Assembly: GCF_009696315.1 (NCBI RefSeq)
Contig: NZ_VUMG01000002.1
Span: 124,001-188,000 of the forward strand
Reading direction: 5' to 3'
Source: Cutibacterium porci
GTDB taxonomy: Bacteria; Actinomycetota; Actinomycetes; Propionibacteriales; Propionibacteriaceae
Length of the DNA stretch: 64,000 nt
Part shown: positions 8,601 to 18,344 of the stretch, one piece after another
How positions within the stretch are numbered: position 1 is the stretch's first letter
Layout of the letters: the number at the start of each line of letters is the position of its first letter
Notes under the pieces: model-generated
Told to the model about the DNA's origin: nothing
The model's input: only the letters and a program-made list of their open reading frames with translations
Database searches by the model: none
Position numbers and translations under genes: made by a program

Positions 8601-10192
8601 TCACCCCGGCTCGCCGGACCGGTCGTGGTCGACGGTCGGGTAGAGCGTCATCGTGGCTGGCCGCACCGCGACGGCTGTGGTGGTCCTCGCTGCCACTGCG
8701 CACAGTCACGATAACCCTGTCGAGTAGTCTGGTCATCCTCGTTGTTGGCGGCTTTTTCCTCGTTCGTCAGGCGACGGCGGGCATCGTCGAGGCCAAGCGC
8801 ACCTCCGCCATTGCCGAAACAACCGCCACCATCAACCGAATTCAGGGACAGCTGCGCGACACTGATTTGCGCACGGCCTCCCTCTATGAGCGGCTTAACC
8901 GTCTTGCCGACGACGCCGCAAGCCAATCTGGGCAATACCACGTTCTCATCCAGGGGCCAGTTTCTGGTCTCATCTCTCAAGGTGTATCCCCAGACTCAGT
9001 CCCGGCAGACCTGACAGCTCAAGTGGGCGAATCCAGCGGTGTGTGGACTGCCCCAACGATGGTGCATTACACCGACCACGTCCGTCCCGATGTCCCCGGA
9101 ATTGTCGTCGGATCGACGCTGTGGTCGCCAGGATCAAGCCAATCCATCCCGGTATATTTCATCTTTCCTGAAACCCAGGAGGTTGCTACTGTTGCGCTGC
9201 TGCGCCGCAGTGTTATCAGCGTTGGTGCCCTCATGGCCGTAGCCATCGCAGTGACGACCTATCTCGCGACCCGCCACATCTCCCGACCGATTCGACAAGC
9301 GTCCATCACCGCCTCAAAGCTTGCCGGCGGTGACCTCGACGAGAGAATGGTGGTGCGCGGCACGGACGATCTGGCGACTTTGGCATCGTCCATGAACGAC
9401 ATGGCTGCTCAACTCGACCGACGCATTGGTGAGCTTGAACGATTATCCAGTCTGCAACAGCAGTTCGTTTCTGACGTCTCCCACGAGTTACGCACGCCGA
9501 TGACGACGATGAGGATGGCCTCGGAAATGATTGAGGCCGACCCACATGATCCGGTGCAAGTACGCTCTGTGGAACTCATGCGTGCCCAGATGGAACGATT
9601 CGAGCTTCTTCTCGCTGACCTGTTAGAGATCTCGCGTTTCGACGCTGGCGCTGCCCAACTCGCCTTAGAAGATTGCGACATTGTTGAGCTGGTGCGCTCT
9701 GAGATCGTTGATGTCACACCGTTGGCCGATCGCCTGGGAGTTCCGATCGTGCTCGTCGCAGACTGTGCGCAGACCGCTGAGGTAGATCCGCGTCGCATCA
9801 GTCGCATTATCCGAAACTTGCTCGCTAACGCAGTCGAGCATGCCGAGGGCAAGGTTGTCGAGGTCACGGTGGTTGGCAACGATTGCGCGGTGGGAGTGGC
9901 GGTACGTGATCATGGCGTCGGGTTTGAGCCATGGCAGGCCGAGAAAGTTTTTGGACGATTTTGGCGGGGCGATCCATCTCGGGTGCGCACTGTGGGTGGC
10001 AGTGGATTAGGGCTGGCAATCTCCCGTCAGGACGCGAATCTCCACCATGGCTGGTTGACCGCGTGGGGGCGTCCTGGCCAGGGGGCGTTCTTCCGACTGG
10101 TGGTTCCCAGACAGCCCGGCGGGGTCATCGTCGAGTCTCCGCTTCCCCCATCGCCAACTGATGGCGACCATGCAGACGACCAGGAGGAATGA
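8597..10192 (+). CDS. mtrB: Sensor histidine kinase MtrB
   Basis: About 531 residues: a basic N-terminus, membrane segment near residues 35-55, an extracytoplasmic domain, a second membrane segment near 205-225, HAMP, H-box VSDVSHELRTPM (His near 297), N-box RNLLANAVEHA, and G-boxes DHGVGF and GGSGLGLAI. It phosphorylates MtrA. The start is unusual: there is no in-frame ATG, GTG or TTG between 8450 and the first membrane segment. CTG 8597, overlapping the mtrA stop as CTGA and 4 bases after GGAGG, is my best candidate; the only canonical in-frame start (ATG 8447) lies deep inside mtrA. The stop overlaps lpqB. Confidence 0.9.
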   Translation: MITPARRTGRGRRSGRASSWLAAPRRLWWSSLPLRTVTITLSSSLVILVVGGFFLVRQATAGIVEAKRTSAIAETTATINRIQGQLRDTDLRTASLYERLNRLADDAASQSGQYHVLIQGPVSGLISQGVSPDSVPADLTAQVGESSGVWTAPTMVHYTDHVRPDVPGIVVGSTLWSPGSSQSIPVYFIFPETQEVATVALLRRSVISVGALMAVAIAVTTYLATRHISRPIRQASITASKLAGGDLDERMVVRGTDDLATLASSMNDMAAQLDRRIGELERLSSLQQQFVSDVSHELRTPMTTMRMASEMIEADPHDPVQVRSVELMRAQMERFELLLADLLEISRFDAGAAQLALEDCDIVELVRSEIVDVTPLADRLGVPIVLVADCAQTAEVDPRRISRIIRNLLANAVEHAEGKVVEVTVVGNDCAVGVAVRDHGVGFEPWQAEKVFGRFWRGDPSRVRTVGGSGLGLAISRQDANLHHGWLTAWGRPGQGAFFRLVVPRQPGGVIVESPLPPSPTDGDHADDQEE

Positions 10193-11958
10193 TGACCTTA
10201 CGTCCGTCTCGTCGCGCTGTGCTGTCTGGGGCAGCTGTTCTACTTGCTGGGTGCGCAAAAGTGCCCTCCCAGGGGCCCGTAAAGCCAGCCGACGACCCTC
10301 ACGAAGCGGCGCACGAGGGTATTGACGTCGCTCCTCATCCTCCCGCAAATGGAGCCTCCATCGACCTTGTTGTCGGCGGGTTTTTGCAGGCCATGACGAG
10401 CGCTCGTGACGACTACCGGGTTGCGAGGTCCTACCTCACCAGCGACATAGCCGATCGGTGGGATCCCCATGCGAAAGCCACTATCTACGACGCCACGAAC
10501 TCTAAGCCACGTAGCACCGTCGCCACCGCCGCACTCCAGGCTCCCATCGTGGGGCAAATTGATTCCCACGGCCATTACCACCCGGCCAACTCTCATATCA
10601 ACCATGATTTCGGAATGGCACAGGAATCTGGCCAGTGGCGTATTTCTCGACCGCCCGAAGGGTTGCTTATTTCCCAGTACACTTTTCAACGCAGCTGGTC
10701 GACGATTCCGATCTATTTTTTGACCAACACAGCCGATCACTTGGTACCCGACGTCATCCATCTTCCCAGTGCATCCGCCAACCCCGACGCCGCCCTCCGG
10801 GCTCTCACTGCAGGCGTCCCCGAACACCTAGACGCGGCGCTGCAAACGGCCTTGCCTCGGGGCGTGACTGTCACGGGAACAACATCAGTGGATGCTGTCG
10901 GGGTGGTCACGGTTCCCTTGAGCCCTTCGGCGGCTCAACTATCGCCATCTCAGCGGCGTCTGCTAGCTAGTCAGGTCACATGGACACTCAGCGGCTTTGC
11001 AGCGATCTCGCGCATCCGTTTCACTGCTGGCGGCTCTGTGTTGCCACTGCCGGAGGCGGCTGAAGACAACACCGTATCTGCCGACCTTTACGCCGACTTC
11101 ATTCCACTGCCGGCTACCCACTCCCTGACCGTGGTTGCCGTCGTCAAGGGACAGCTAGGGCGCGTTGAGACGTCAAGACATAGTATCCAGGTGATGCCCG
11201 GCGCATTGGGGCGAGAGGCAGATCCGGATACCGGCGTGGCTTCGGTTGCGTCCACCCAATTCGCGATGCCAATGGCGTCCATGAGCAGTCCAGGTGCGGT
11301 GTGGCACGCCGTCTCGTCAGATCGACGCTCGTTGCTCGCCTGGCAGGAAGGTAGCGATGACGCCCAGGTGCTGGCCACCGGCACGAACCTGTTGCGCCCG
11401 CAGGTGCTTGCCGACCACACCGTCATGACCTTCTCGGGCACGGACCCGACGCTAATTGTCGTCGGACCAGACGGCACTCGGATGTCAACCGTCGTCGATC
11501 TGGCCGGACGCAAGGTGACATCATTCAGCGTGGCCCCCGACTCGACTCGCGTTGCCCTCGTCCTCGATCGGGGGAAAGCCCTGGGGATGGGGCTGCTATC
11601 GCGCCAGGAAGGATCAATATATCTAGGCCATATTGTCGATATTCCGCTGTCCTCTTCGGATGCGAACCTGTCGATTATCACCGACGTCGCATGGTTATCC
11701 CAGACTCGACTATGTGTACTGGGTCGTGCAATCGAGGCGGGTGTGACAGCCCCGTACGAAATTGTCGTCGACGGCTCTGGTGCCACCTCGATGGGTCAGC
11801 TCACCGCAACCAACATGACAGCCGTCGTTGCAATGCCGACAGAAACGGGTACTGAGGCAGTCGTGCTGGGTGCAGACGGGACGCTGTTGCACCACGAGGA
11901 GAACTTTCGCTGGCGTCAGATCCTCCAAGGAGTCACCGCCGTCGCAGTCGCTGCATAA
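10189..11958 (+). CDS. lpqB: Lipoprotein LpqB (MtrAB-associated, GerMN and beta-propeller type)
   Basis: A 589-residue predicted lipoprotein. The N-terminus has a twin-arginine-like RR, a hydrophobic stretch and the lipobox LLAGC with Cys at residue 22, so it should be exported and lipid-anchored. It matches LpqB, which in mycobacteria binds the extracytoplasmic domain of MtrB and tunes its signalling. The central part fits the GerMN domain (VTVPLSPSAAQLS then QVTWTLSGF) and the C-terminal half is beta-propeller-like. ATG 10189 overlaps the mtrB stop; ATG 10192 is equally possible because AGGAGG ends 1 base before the first ATG and 4 before the second. The stop codon lies inside a 21-bp tandem repeat. 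Confidence 0.92.
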   Translation: MMTLRPSRRAVLSGAAVLLAGCAKVPSQGPVKPADDPHEAAHEGIDVAPHPPANGASIDLVVGGFLQAMTSARDDYRVARSYLTSDIADRWDPHAKATIYDATNSKPRSTVATAALQAPIVGQIDSHGHYHPANSHINHDFGMAQESGQWRISRPPEGLLISQYTFQRSWSTIPIYFLTNTADHLVPDVIHLPSASANPDAALRALTAGVPEHLDAALQTALPRGVTVTGTTSVDAVGVVTVPLSPSAAQLSPSQRRLLASQVTWTLSGFAAISRIRFTAGGSVLPLPEAAEDNTVSADLYADFIPLPATHSLTVVAVVKGQLGRVETSRHSIQVMPGALGREADPDTGVASVASTQFAMPMASMSSPGAVWHAVSSDRRSLLAWQEGSDDAQVLATGTNLLRPQVLADHTVMTFSGTDPTLIVVGPDGTRMSTVVDLAGRKVTSFSVAPDSTRVALVLDRGKALGMGLLSRQEGSIYLGHIVDIPLSSSDANLSIITDVAWLSQTRLCVLGRAIEAGVTAPYEIVVDGSGATSMGQLTATNMTAVVAMPTETGTEAVVLGADGTLLHHEENFRWRQILQGVTAVAVAA

Positions 11959-11992
11959 CTCTTCCGTTGAGCCGCATAACTCTTCCGTTGAG
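11953..11992. repeat. Tandem duplication of a 19-base unit, period 21
   Basis: The 19-base unit beginning GCATAACTCTTCC occurs at 11953-11971 and, identical, at 11974-11992. The first copy contains the lpqB stop codon (TAA 11956-11958); the second lies in the gap before comF. Confidence 0.9.
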
Positions 11993-12020
11993 GCGGGTCG
12001 AGTCGCAACACTAGTGGATC

Positions 12021-12668
12021 ATGAAGCCACTCGAATCCTTGGCCGATCTGCTGTTAGGGGCATGCTGCCCAGGTTGCACAGCGCCCGGGCTCGGGATCTG
12101 TCAGGCGTGTTTGGACGCGGTTAACCCGGCACCGCGCGTCATCCTTGACGGACCGCCCCCAGTCGTCGCATGTGTGGGCTATCACGGCCCGATGCCGGGG
12201 ATCATCACAGCCCATAAAGACCGCGGCGCTACCTGGCTTACCAGTCAACTTGGCCAATGGTTGGCCCACGGACTAGGGCCGGCCATAGCTGCTGCTCCCG
12301 GGCACGTGGACGTCGTCCCGGTTCCGTCGTCGAACCGGGCAGTCAGAAGGCGAGGAGTTGACCACGCTGCTGATATGACGCGTTCAGCCTTGCAGTGGCT
12401 TGCGGTACGCGAGGCGACAATGGCTCGGCTACTGCATCGAACTCGTCAAGTGGCCGATCAGCTTGAGGTCCGTGACGATCAGCGGGGCGACAACCAACGC
12501 GGGTCTATGAGGGCCGATCCAGGCAGGGGAGACGTCATCGTCGTCGACGACGTGCGCACCTCTGGGGCGACAGCCGACGAGGCCTGCCGTGCCCTCACAC
12601 GGTCAGGGTGGCGGGTGCTATCCATTGTTGTGCTGGCCGACGCTGCGACGGCCACGCGTTGGCCGTGA
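12021..12668 (+). CDS. comF: ComF family phosphoribosyltransferase-like protein
   Basis: A 215-residue ComF-type protein. The N-terminal zinc-binding motif is intact (Cys16, Cys19, Cys27 and Cys30: CPGC then CQAC), and the C-terminal type I phosphoribosyltransferase loop is VIVVDDVRTSGAT at about 172-184, with VVPVPSSNRAVRRRG as the conserved upstream block. ComF homologues act in DNA uptake in naturally competent bacteria; in actinobacteria the gene is conserved beside lpqB and hpf and its role is less clear. ATG 12021 has only a weak GGAT upstream. A perfect dyad overlaps the stop codon. Confidence 0.9.
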   Translation: MKPLESLADLLLGACCPGCTAPGLGICQACLDAVNPAPRVILDGPPPVVACVGYHGPMPGIITAHKDRGATWLTSQLGQWLAHGLGPAIAAAPGHVDVVPVPSSNRAVRRRGVDHAADMTRSALQWLAVREATMARLLHRTRQVADQLEVRDDQRGDNQRGSMRADPGRGDVIVVDDVRTSGATADEACRALTRSGWRVLSIVVLADAATATRWP

Positions 12669-12695
12669 TCATGATGAGCCTCACATCATGATCAC
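12665..12695. terminator. Perfect 12-bp inverted repeat at the comF stop
   Basis: Arms 12665-12676 (GTGATCATGATG) and 12684-12695 (CATCATGATCAC) are exact reverse complements around a 7-base loop. The left arm overlaps the comF stop codon. There is no T-run, so it may be a terminator of the T-less actinobacterial type or a protein-binding dyad. Confidence 0.55.
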
Positions 12696-12886
12696 CGTGC
12701 TGTTGACATCGTCACTGCGTGCGTTGAAGCTTGCCAAACAGCTGTTGGGAATGTCCCGTATGGGCTAGCGTAGATACATGGCACGACCGAATGGCATACC
12801 GATCTCCACGTGGAGGGCGCTACTCGGTCGTGTTTTGTGTGTCAGCGTCGGAAAGACCGATGCAAACCCCAGCACAGGAGGTTGTC

Positions 12887-13498
12887 ATGGAGGTCATCGT
12901 TTCGGGACGGCATTGCCACGTCAGTGACGACGTGCGCGCCCAGGTCGAGGACAGGCTCTCCGGGGTCGAGAAGTTGAGGGACCGGGTTCAACGTGCAGAG
13001 GTGGTCTTCACCGCCCAGGGCACCAAGGGACCCAAGGACCAAGCTATGACATGTGAGATCACGCTGCGGGCTAAGGGGCCGGTGGTGCGAGCCGTTGGAC
13101 AGGCAGAGGACAAGATGGTTGCCTTCGATATGGCAGCTGATCGGCTTCGCACCCAGTTAGTCAAAGCTGCTGATCGTCGCCGCAGCCGTCGTGGGCTGCG
13201 GGTGTCGCAGGTCCTTGACATTGCGCCCGAAGAAGCTACCGAGGATGCACCCGATATCCTGGCTACGCGGAAGATCGCAGGTGACGTAGAAGTCACCGGA
13301 GACAGCCCCATCTACGTCAAGGAAAAGGTCTTCCAGGCTGTTCCCTTGACGCTAGCTCAAGCCCTCGACGAGATGGAATTGGTCGGTCACGATTTCTTCC
13401 TCTACCTTGATCAGGATTCCAAGCGGCCTAGCGTCGTTTACCGGCGAAAGAAGGGGTACAACTACGGCGTCATCCATCTGGATTTTGATCACGAGTGA
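12887..13498 (+). CDS. hpf: Long-form ribosome hibernation promoting factor
   Basis: A 203-residue long HPF. The N-terminal ribosome-binding domain (EVIVSGRHCHVSDDVRAQVE onward) fits between tRNA and mRNA sites of the 30S subunit; the C-terminal domain (about 140-203; SPIYVKEKVFQAVPLTLAQA, then DFFLYLDQD and YGVIHL) mediates 100S dimer formation. ATG 12887 is chosen because AGGAGG (12876-12881) lies 5 bases upstream; a longer frame exists but is not family-like. In actinobacteria this gene always sits between comF and secA, as here. Expression is probably stress or stationary-phase controlled. A strong terminator follows. Confidence 0.93.
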   Translation: MEVIVSGRHCHVSDDVRAQVEDRLSGVEKLRDRVQRAEVVFTAQGTKGPKDQAMTCEITLRAKGPVVRAVGQAEDKMVAFDMAADRLRTQLVKAADRRRSRRGLRVSQVLDIAPEEATEDAPDILATRKIAGDVEVTGDSPIYVKEKVFQAVPLTLAQALDEMELVGHDFFLYLDQDSKRPSVVYRRKKGYNYGVIHLDFDHE

Positions 13499-13520
13499 TA
13501 CCTACTGACGTCTCGGCGTA

Positions 13521-13548
13521 GCGGCGATGCGGTTTTTCGCATCGCCGC
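13521..13548 (+). terminator. Terminator hairpin after hpf
   Basis: Perfect 11-bp G+C-rich stem: GCGGCGATGCG (13521-13531) and CGCATCGCCGC (13538-13548) with loop GTTTTT, 23 bases after the hpf stop. Confidence 0.85.
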
Positions 13549-13743
13549 TTGTCGTGCCCGGATGAGCTATCGCCTTGAGCGTCGGGTATTGGTGTCGGCA
13601 GTGATGGTGATGTGCCAAGATCGAGCCGCGACATTCTTGGTTCAGCCAGGGACCCCCTAGGATAGGTGCGGTGGCTTCACTACGCCACACGTCGGGCATA
13701 TGCTCGGACGGTTACGACGTCTACTCCTTGAAGGACCCGCCCC

Positions 13744-16452
13744 GTGAACCTCATGGATCGCGTGCTGCACGCCGGTGAAGGCAAGATCATCCGACGACTC
13801 AACCGCATTGTCGGCCAGGTCAACAGCATTGAGGAGGACTACGCCGCCATGGATGACGACGAGTTGGCGGGGCAGACCGCCGACTTCCGTCAGCGTCTCG
13901 ACAACGGCGAGAGTCTGGATCGCCTCCTCCCGGAGGCCTTTGCGACGGTTCGTGAGGCCTCGAAGCGCGTGCTGGGTAAACGTCACTTCGATGTTCAGAT
14001 TATGGGTGGTGCAGCCCTCTACCAGTGCAATATCGCCGAGATGAAGACTGGTGAAGGCAAGACGCTCGTTGGTCTGCTTCCTGCCTACCTTGAGGGGCTG
14101 CTCGGTGAGGGAGTGCATATCGTCACTGTCAATGATTACCTGGCTCGGGTGCAGTCAGAGCAGATGGGTCGCGTGCACCGGTTCTTAGGACTGTCCATCT
14201 CTGCCATCCTGTCGGACATGCCGCCGATGGCTCGTAAGGAAGCCTATAAAGCTGATGTCACCTATGGCACGAATAATGAGTTCGGATTTGACTACCTGCG
14301 CGACAATATGGCCAGCTCACTTGGCGAGTGCGTGCAGCGTGGTCACCATTACGCAATCGTTGACGAGGTCGATTCCATCCTTGTCGACGAGGCCCGTACC
14401 CCGCTGATCATCTCCGGACCAGCCGAAGAGAACAAGCAGTGGTACCCGGAATTCGCCAAAATAGTCTCGCGCCTTGAGCGCGATGTCGATTACGAGGTTG
14501 ATGAGAAGAAACGCACTGTTTCCGTGCTTGGGCATGGGATCACCGTTGTCGAGGAGAGGCTCGGTATCGAAAACCTCTACGAGTCGGCGAATACTCCACT
14601 TATTGGGTACCTCAACAACGCCATTAAGGCCAAGGAACTCTTTCATCGAGATAAGGACTATGTCGTCGTCGGAGGTGAGGTCCTCATCGTTGACGAGCAC
14701 ACCGGTCGGACCCTCGCCGGTCGTCGCTACAACGAAGGTCTCCACCAGGCCCTTGAAGCCAAAGAGCATGTTGAGATCAAAGACGAGTACCAGACGCTCG
14801 CCACGATCACCTTGCAGAACTACTTCCGCATGTACGACAAGCTCGCTGGCATGACCGGTACCGCGAAGACTGAAGAGAGTGAATTCCAGAAGATCTACGG
14901 CCTGGGCGTTATCCCAATCCCGACGAACCGTCCGATGATCCGTAAAGACCAGAAAGATCTCATTTATCGCACCGAAGAAGCCAAGTTCGACGCCATTATT
15001 GCCGATGTTGTGGAACGCCACGAGGCGGGCCAACCGATCCTTATCGGTACGGCGTCGGTGGCTAAGTCGGAGCTGCTCTCTGACAAACTCAAGCGAGCCG
15101 GTGTGCCGCACAAGGTACTGAACGCCAAACACCATGAATCTGAGGCTGCGATCGTTGCTTTGGCTGGTCGTAAAGGTGCCGTCACAGTGTCGACGAATAT
15201 GGCTGGCCGTGGTACCGACATCATCCTCGGCGGTAACCCTGAGTTCCTTACTGAGCTTGATCTGCGTGAGAAGGGCCTGGACCCCGTCGAGGACGAGGAG
15301 GCTTATCAGACTGCGTGGAACAACACCCTGACTAAGTACGAAGAACAGTCGAAGGCCGAGCACAACGAGGTCGAAGAGCTCGGTGGCCTTTATGTCATTG
15401 GCTCGGAACGACACGAATCTCGCCGCATCGACAACCAGTTGCGTGGACGTTCCGGACGACAAGGTGACCCCGGCGAGTCGCGGTTCTACTTGTCACTGCA
15501 GGACGAGCTCATGCGACTGTTTAAGCCTGAGGTCATCGACCGCACGATGGTCACGTTGAAGATGCCCGAGGATATGCCCATCGAATCGAAGTGGGTATCG
15601 CGTCAGATTGAGAGCGCTCAGAAGCAGGTCGAGGCGCAGAACTTCGAGATGCGAAAGAACGTCCTCAAGTACGACGACGTTATGAACCGTCAGCGTCACG
15701 TGATCTACGGTGATCGTCGCAAAGTGCTGGAAGGTGCTGACGTCGAAGCTGAACTGCGGGCGACCACTGATCGTGTCGTTGAGGCCGGAGTCCGCAAGTA
15801 CACCGAGGGTTACTCGGAGGACTGGGATCTCGCTGCGATGTGGGAGGAGATCGGGACGGTATACCCGGTTGGTCTCGATATTGACGAGTATGCCGATTGT
15901 CAGGATGCTGAGGAACTCGTCGAGGATTTCAAGGCCGATGCTCAAGAGGCCTACGATCGCCGTGAGTCTGAACTCGGCGAGGCGACGATGAGGCAGCTTG
16001 AGCGTGAAGTTCTGCTGACGGTGTTGGACCGTAAGTGGCGCGAACACCTTTACGAGATGGATTATTTACGCGAAGGCATTGGTCTGCGGGCCATGGCGCA
16101 ACGTGATCCGTTGGTGGAATACCAGCGTGAAGGCGGCGACATGTTTAACTCGATGATGGACTCCTTCAAGGAGGAGGTCGTCGGGTTCTTGTTCAACCTT
16201 GAGATCGAGACAAGCCCCCAGGTTGGCTTGGTGACCGATGACGGCGGTGCCCCGGTTACGGCTGATTCGGTGCTCCCGAAGGAGAACCGCGCGCGTCGAG
16301 CCTTGACATATTCGGCGCCAGACGAACGCGGCGACGCTGAGACGACGTCCGAGGGTGGCAGGCAACAGGCACGTAGTGGGGGAAACCGTGCCGCCAGAAG
16401 GTCCGCGGCGTCGAAGAAGCCGAAGAATCGTCGCAATAAGAAGCGTCGTTGA
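13744..16452 (+). CDS. secA: Preprotein translocase ATPase SecA
   Basis: A 902-residue SecA, the motor that pushes unfolded preproteins through SecYEG. Walker A is [12 protein letters not shown] near residues 100-110, Walker B/DEVD is [17 protein letters not shown] near 205-220, and helicase motifs [16 protein letters not shown] and [16 protein letters not shown] are intact. Near 665 begins the preprotein/helical wing region ([15 protein letters not shown] later). The C-terminus is a lysine/arginine-rich tail and lacks the zinc-binding Cys motif of the Escherichia coli protein. GTG 13744 follows AAGGA by about 9 bases. This is SecA1, the housekeeping form, in its conserved place after hpf. 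Confidence 0.97.
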   Translation: MNLMDRVLHAGEGKIIRRLNRIVGQVNSIEEDYAAMDDDELAGQTADFRQRLDNGESLDRLLPEAFATVREASKRVLGKRHFDVQIMGGAALYQCNIAEMKTGEGKTLVGLLPAYLEGLLGEGVHIVTVNDYLARVQSEQMGRVHRFLGLSISAILSDMPPMARKEAYKADVTYGTNNEFGFDYLRDNMASSLGECVQRGHHYAIVDEVDSILVDEARTPLIISGPAEENKQWYPEFAKIVSRLERDVDYEVDEKKRTVSVLGHGITVVEERLGIENLYESANTPLIGYLNNAIKAKELFHRDKDYVVVGGEVLIVDEHTGRTLAGRRYNEGLHQALEAKEHVEIKDEYQTLATITLQNYFRMYDKLAGMTGTAKTEESEFQKIYGLGVIPIPTNRPMIRKDQKDLIYRTEEAKFDAIIADVVERHEAGQPILIGTASVAKSELLSDKLKRAGVPHKVLNAKHHESEAAIVALAGRKGAVTVSTNMAGRGTDIILGGNPEFLTELDLREKGLDPVEDEEAYQTAWNNTLTKYEEQSKAEHNEVEELGGLYVIGSERHESRRIDNQLRGRSGRQGDPGESRFYLSLQDELMRLFKPEVIDRTMVTLKMPEDMPIESKWVSRQIESAQKQVEAQNFEMRKNVLKYDDVMNRQRHVIYGDRRKVLEGADVEAELRATTDRVVEAGVRKYTEGYSEDWDLAAMWEEIGTVYPVGLDIDEYADCQDAEELVEDFKADAQEAYDRRESELGEATMRQLEREVLLTVLDRKWREHLYEMDYLREGIGLRAMAQRDPLVEYQREGGDMFNSMMDSFKEEVVGFLFNLEIETSPQVGLVTDDGGAPVTADSVLPKENRARRALTYSAPDERGDAETTSEGGRQQARSGGNRAARRSAASKKPKNRRNKKRR

Positions 16453-16459
16453 GTGGCTC

Positions 16460-16489
16460 ACGGCGTCAGTCCTGCGTGACTGACGCCGT
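16460..16489. terminator. Bidirectional terminator between secA and the convergent gene
   Basis: Perfect 12-bp stem ACGGCGTCAGTC (16460-16471) / GACTGACGCCGT (16478-16489), loop of 6. It lies between two gene ends that face each other. Confidence 0.8.
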
Positions 16490-16494
16490 CGCTA

Positions 16495-17139
16495 TCACCC
16501 GAGACCGACGGTCTCGCAGGTGATTTTCTTCGATGTCAAGAGCGTAGCCACCTTGGGATTGAGAACGAGCTCGGCGGCGTCGAGACGCCACGAGCGATTC
16601 TCACGCACCAGACTTGTGGCGAGCGGCAACCTTCGACCCCTGAGATCAAGCAGACCCACCCCGTCAACTCGGTTGTCGTCGTAGCTGACGCGTGGCTCGC
16701 CAACGAGGAGTATGCGGCTCCAGCCTGGACCTCGAGGCCAACGCCTCATAGTTGCAACTGCGCGAGCGCTGCTGGCCTTGACGAGCTGACTCATGGGTCG
16801 GCGCCCGGCAATGGTCTCCACAATGACGATATGGACGGCGCGGGTGAGCCGTATCGCCTCGTAGCGGGCTTGCGCATCATCTGCGTCGGGGCACACCGAG
16901 GGTGCTGACGAGACAACACAGAGTTCGTCGGGCCACCAATCCCGATCGAGTTCGAGGAAGATTCCAGAGTGGTCGTCGAGTGCTGAATTGAGAGGTGTTG
17001 CCGAGGGTGTCGCTGTCATGCGCTCAAGGACAGCGCATGAGACGCTTGACGCGGAAGGGTTGGTCACGAAATCTGTGGACAACTCTGCTTCGCGAACGGT
17101 TCCATCATCTGGGACCTCGCGACCCAATATGTGATTCAT
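16495..17139 (-). CDS. Rv3235-like conserved actinobacterial protein (DUF6459 type)
   Basis: About 214 residues, soluble, no signal peptide. The central block (ARYEAIRLTRAVHIVIVETI, then AGRRPMSQLVKASS) resembles the Rv3235/DUF6459 family, whose hallmark is a helix followed by an AGRRP..QL motif. The gene is typically found close to secA1 in actinobacteria, as here; function is unknown. Start is uncertain: ATG 17139 gives a compact protein but has no clear ribosome binding site, and a TTG at 17199 would extend it by 20 residues into the divergent ribosome binding site. Family call is by motif memory. Confidence 0.6.
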   Translation of the reverse strand: MNHILGREVPDDGTVREAELSTDFVTNPSASSVSCAVLERMTATPSATPLNSALDDHSGIFLELDRDWWPDELCVVSSAPSVCPDADDAQARYEAIRLTRAVHIVIVETIAGRRPMSQLVKASSARAVATMRRWPRGPGWSRILLVGEPRVSYDDNRVDGVGLLDLRGRRLPLATSLVRENRSWRLDAAELVLNPKVATLLTSKKITCETVGLG

Positions 17140-17199
17140 GTTCCCATGTGGGTAGCGTGGATCATGGATCTGGGACCACGCTGACCAAGGAGAGTTCAA

Positions 17200-17697
17200 T
17201 TGTCGACGTCAACCATCGTCTTCATTCCAACGAATGCGGAACAGGCTCATCGGCTCGTCGCTGCACCGATGAAACAGGTGACAGCGTTCACAGTCACGAA
17301 GGAGTTGGAATCAATCCTTGACGTCACTGATCCCGAGGAAACTGAGCATGCTGCCATGATTATCGGCTCGGTATGGGGATTAACTCATACTGGACGACGC
17401 TTGGTACTCGTCGCCCATGTTCGCCCCGAACAAATCACCAGTCATGAAGAGGTCGATAATGGCGGGGTTACCCTCACCCGCGTCGAACCTTCTCAAATTA
17501 CCGCGTGGTTCGCTGACGACGACGATGCCGACTCCCAGGCGGCGGCGGAAGCTGTCAAAGGCATGACCATTGACGATGCGTGGAACGACGTCACGATCCA
17601 AACTCTTATTGGTGAGCATGAGCTGTCATGGCACGATGTCACCGAGGAGCTCCCTGCGGTCGGCACCGACCCGGAGGGGTTCCGTGGTCTTGAGTGA
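17200..17697 (+). CDS. DUF6912-like conserved protein
   Basis: A 165-residue soluble acidic protein beginning STSTIVFIPTN and containing TAFTVTKELESI, then DPEETEHAAMIIGSV and RRLVLVAHV. This order (short beta start, (A/V)T..L...., EE.E..AM..A, RRVV..A.V) resembles the actinobacterial DUF6912 family, of unknown function. The start is TTG 17200, supported by AAGGAG 7 bases upstream. The last third is rich in Asp (DDDDAD) and Trp-containing helices. It diverges from the Rv3235-like gene and converges on the DUF2505 gene, sharing a terminator. Confidence 0.6.
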   Translation: MSTSTIVFIPTNAEQAHRLVAAPMKQVTAFTVTKELESILDVTDPEETEHAAMIIGSVWGLTHTGRRLVLVAHVRPEQITSHEEVDNGGVTLTRVEPSQITAWFADDDDADSQAAAEAVKGMTIDDAWNDVTIQTLIGEHELSWHDVTEELPAVGTDPEGFRGLE

Positions 17698-17717
17698 TGC
17701 CGACCGCGTGGCCTGAC

Positions 17718-17746
17718 CTGGCTGGCCTCAGTGAGAAGCCAGCCAG
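17718..17746. terminator. Terminator hairpin between convergent genes
   Basis: Perfect 9-bp stem CTGGCTGGC (17718-17726) / GCCAGCCAG (17738-17746) between the DUF6912-like gene and the end of the DUF2505 gene; the right arm lies within the last codons of the latter. Confidence 0.55.
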
Positions 17747-18210
17747 TCGTTACCGGCATCTTGCTGCATTTCAAAGGCCTGAATGATGTGAGGACCAGCG
17801 GTCTTTTCCAGTTTCTTACCAACTAACGGCACCGACACTGTGAACGTTCCGGTGTAAACGACCTCAGTCCCGGTGGCGTCAGCCCGTACGCGGGCGTGAC
17901 CATCGGCCTGTGCTGGCATGCCATGAGGGACAATCTGGAGAACTCCTTCGCGTGAATTGTCGGGGCCGGCCGGCTGCCACGACAGTGTTTGCTTGGCGGT
18001 CAGAGTCGGACCAACGAATTTGGCTACTTGGCTTGGGGCTGGCATAGCCACGTCCAAACTCAGCGAATCGTCTGTAACAACGGCATTACTTGTCGTGCCA
18101 CCGCCACGACGGTGAACGTCTTGCCACCATGCCGGATCAGTCATCATGGCGACGACTTGATCGGGGGTGGCGTCGAAATGGGCTCGGTAATTGATGTCCA
18201 TAACAACCAT
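17728..18210 (-). CDS. DUF2505 domain protein (START-like fold)
   Basis: A 160-residue protein whose N-terminus (MDINYRAHFDATPDQVVAMM, then DPAWW) matches DUF2505, an actinobacterial family with a START/SRPBCC-like helix-grip fold that may bind a hydrophobic ligand. The middle reads GPTLTAKQTLSWQPAGPDNS and the C-terminus GKKLEKTAGPHIIQAFEMQQ, the expected long closing helix. No enzyme function is established. Start may be ATG 18210 or ATG 18201; neither has a Shine-Dalgarno sequence. It is divergent from the glutamate dehydrogenase gene. Confidence 0.78.
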   Translation of the reverse strand: MVVMDINYRAHFDATPDQVVAMMTDPAWWQDVHRRGGGTTSNAVVTDDSLSLDVAMPAPSQVAKFVGPTLTAKQTLSWQPAGPDNSREGVLQIVPHGMPAQADGHARVRADATGTEVVYTGTFTVSVPLVGKKLEKTAGPHIIQAFEMQQDAGNDWLASH

Positions 18211-18344
18211 GATGCCGGACCGCTGCGGTATATCTCACGTCACGCTTTTTCGCAGTGGTTCACGCAAGGGCATTGGCCCTTGTAGAGTTCTCGATGAGGA
18301 CCACGCGGAGGTGGCCCCGTAACCATGGCGAAGGTGACCCGATC

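Noticed and set aside
12731-12886. N-terminal extension of HPF
   Set aside because: The extra residues are not family-like, and ATG 12887 has AGGAGG at ideal spacing.
14317-15462. Long open frame on the minus strand (381 codons)
   Set aside because: It lies wholly antisense to secA, has no recognisable motif, and arises from the codon bias of a high-GC gene.
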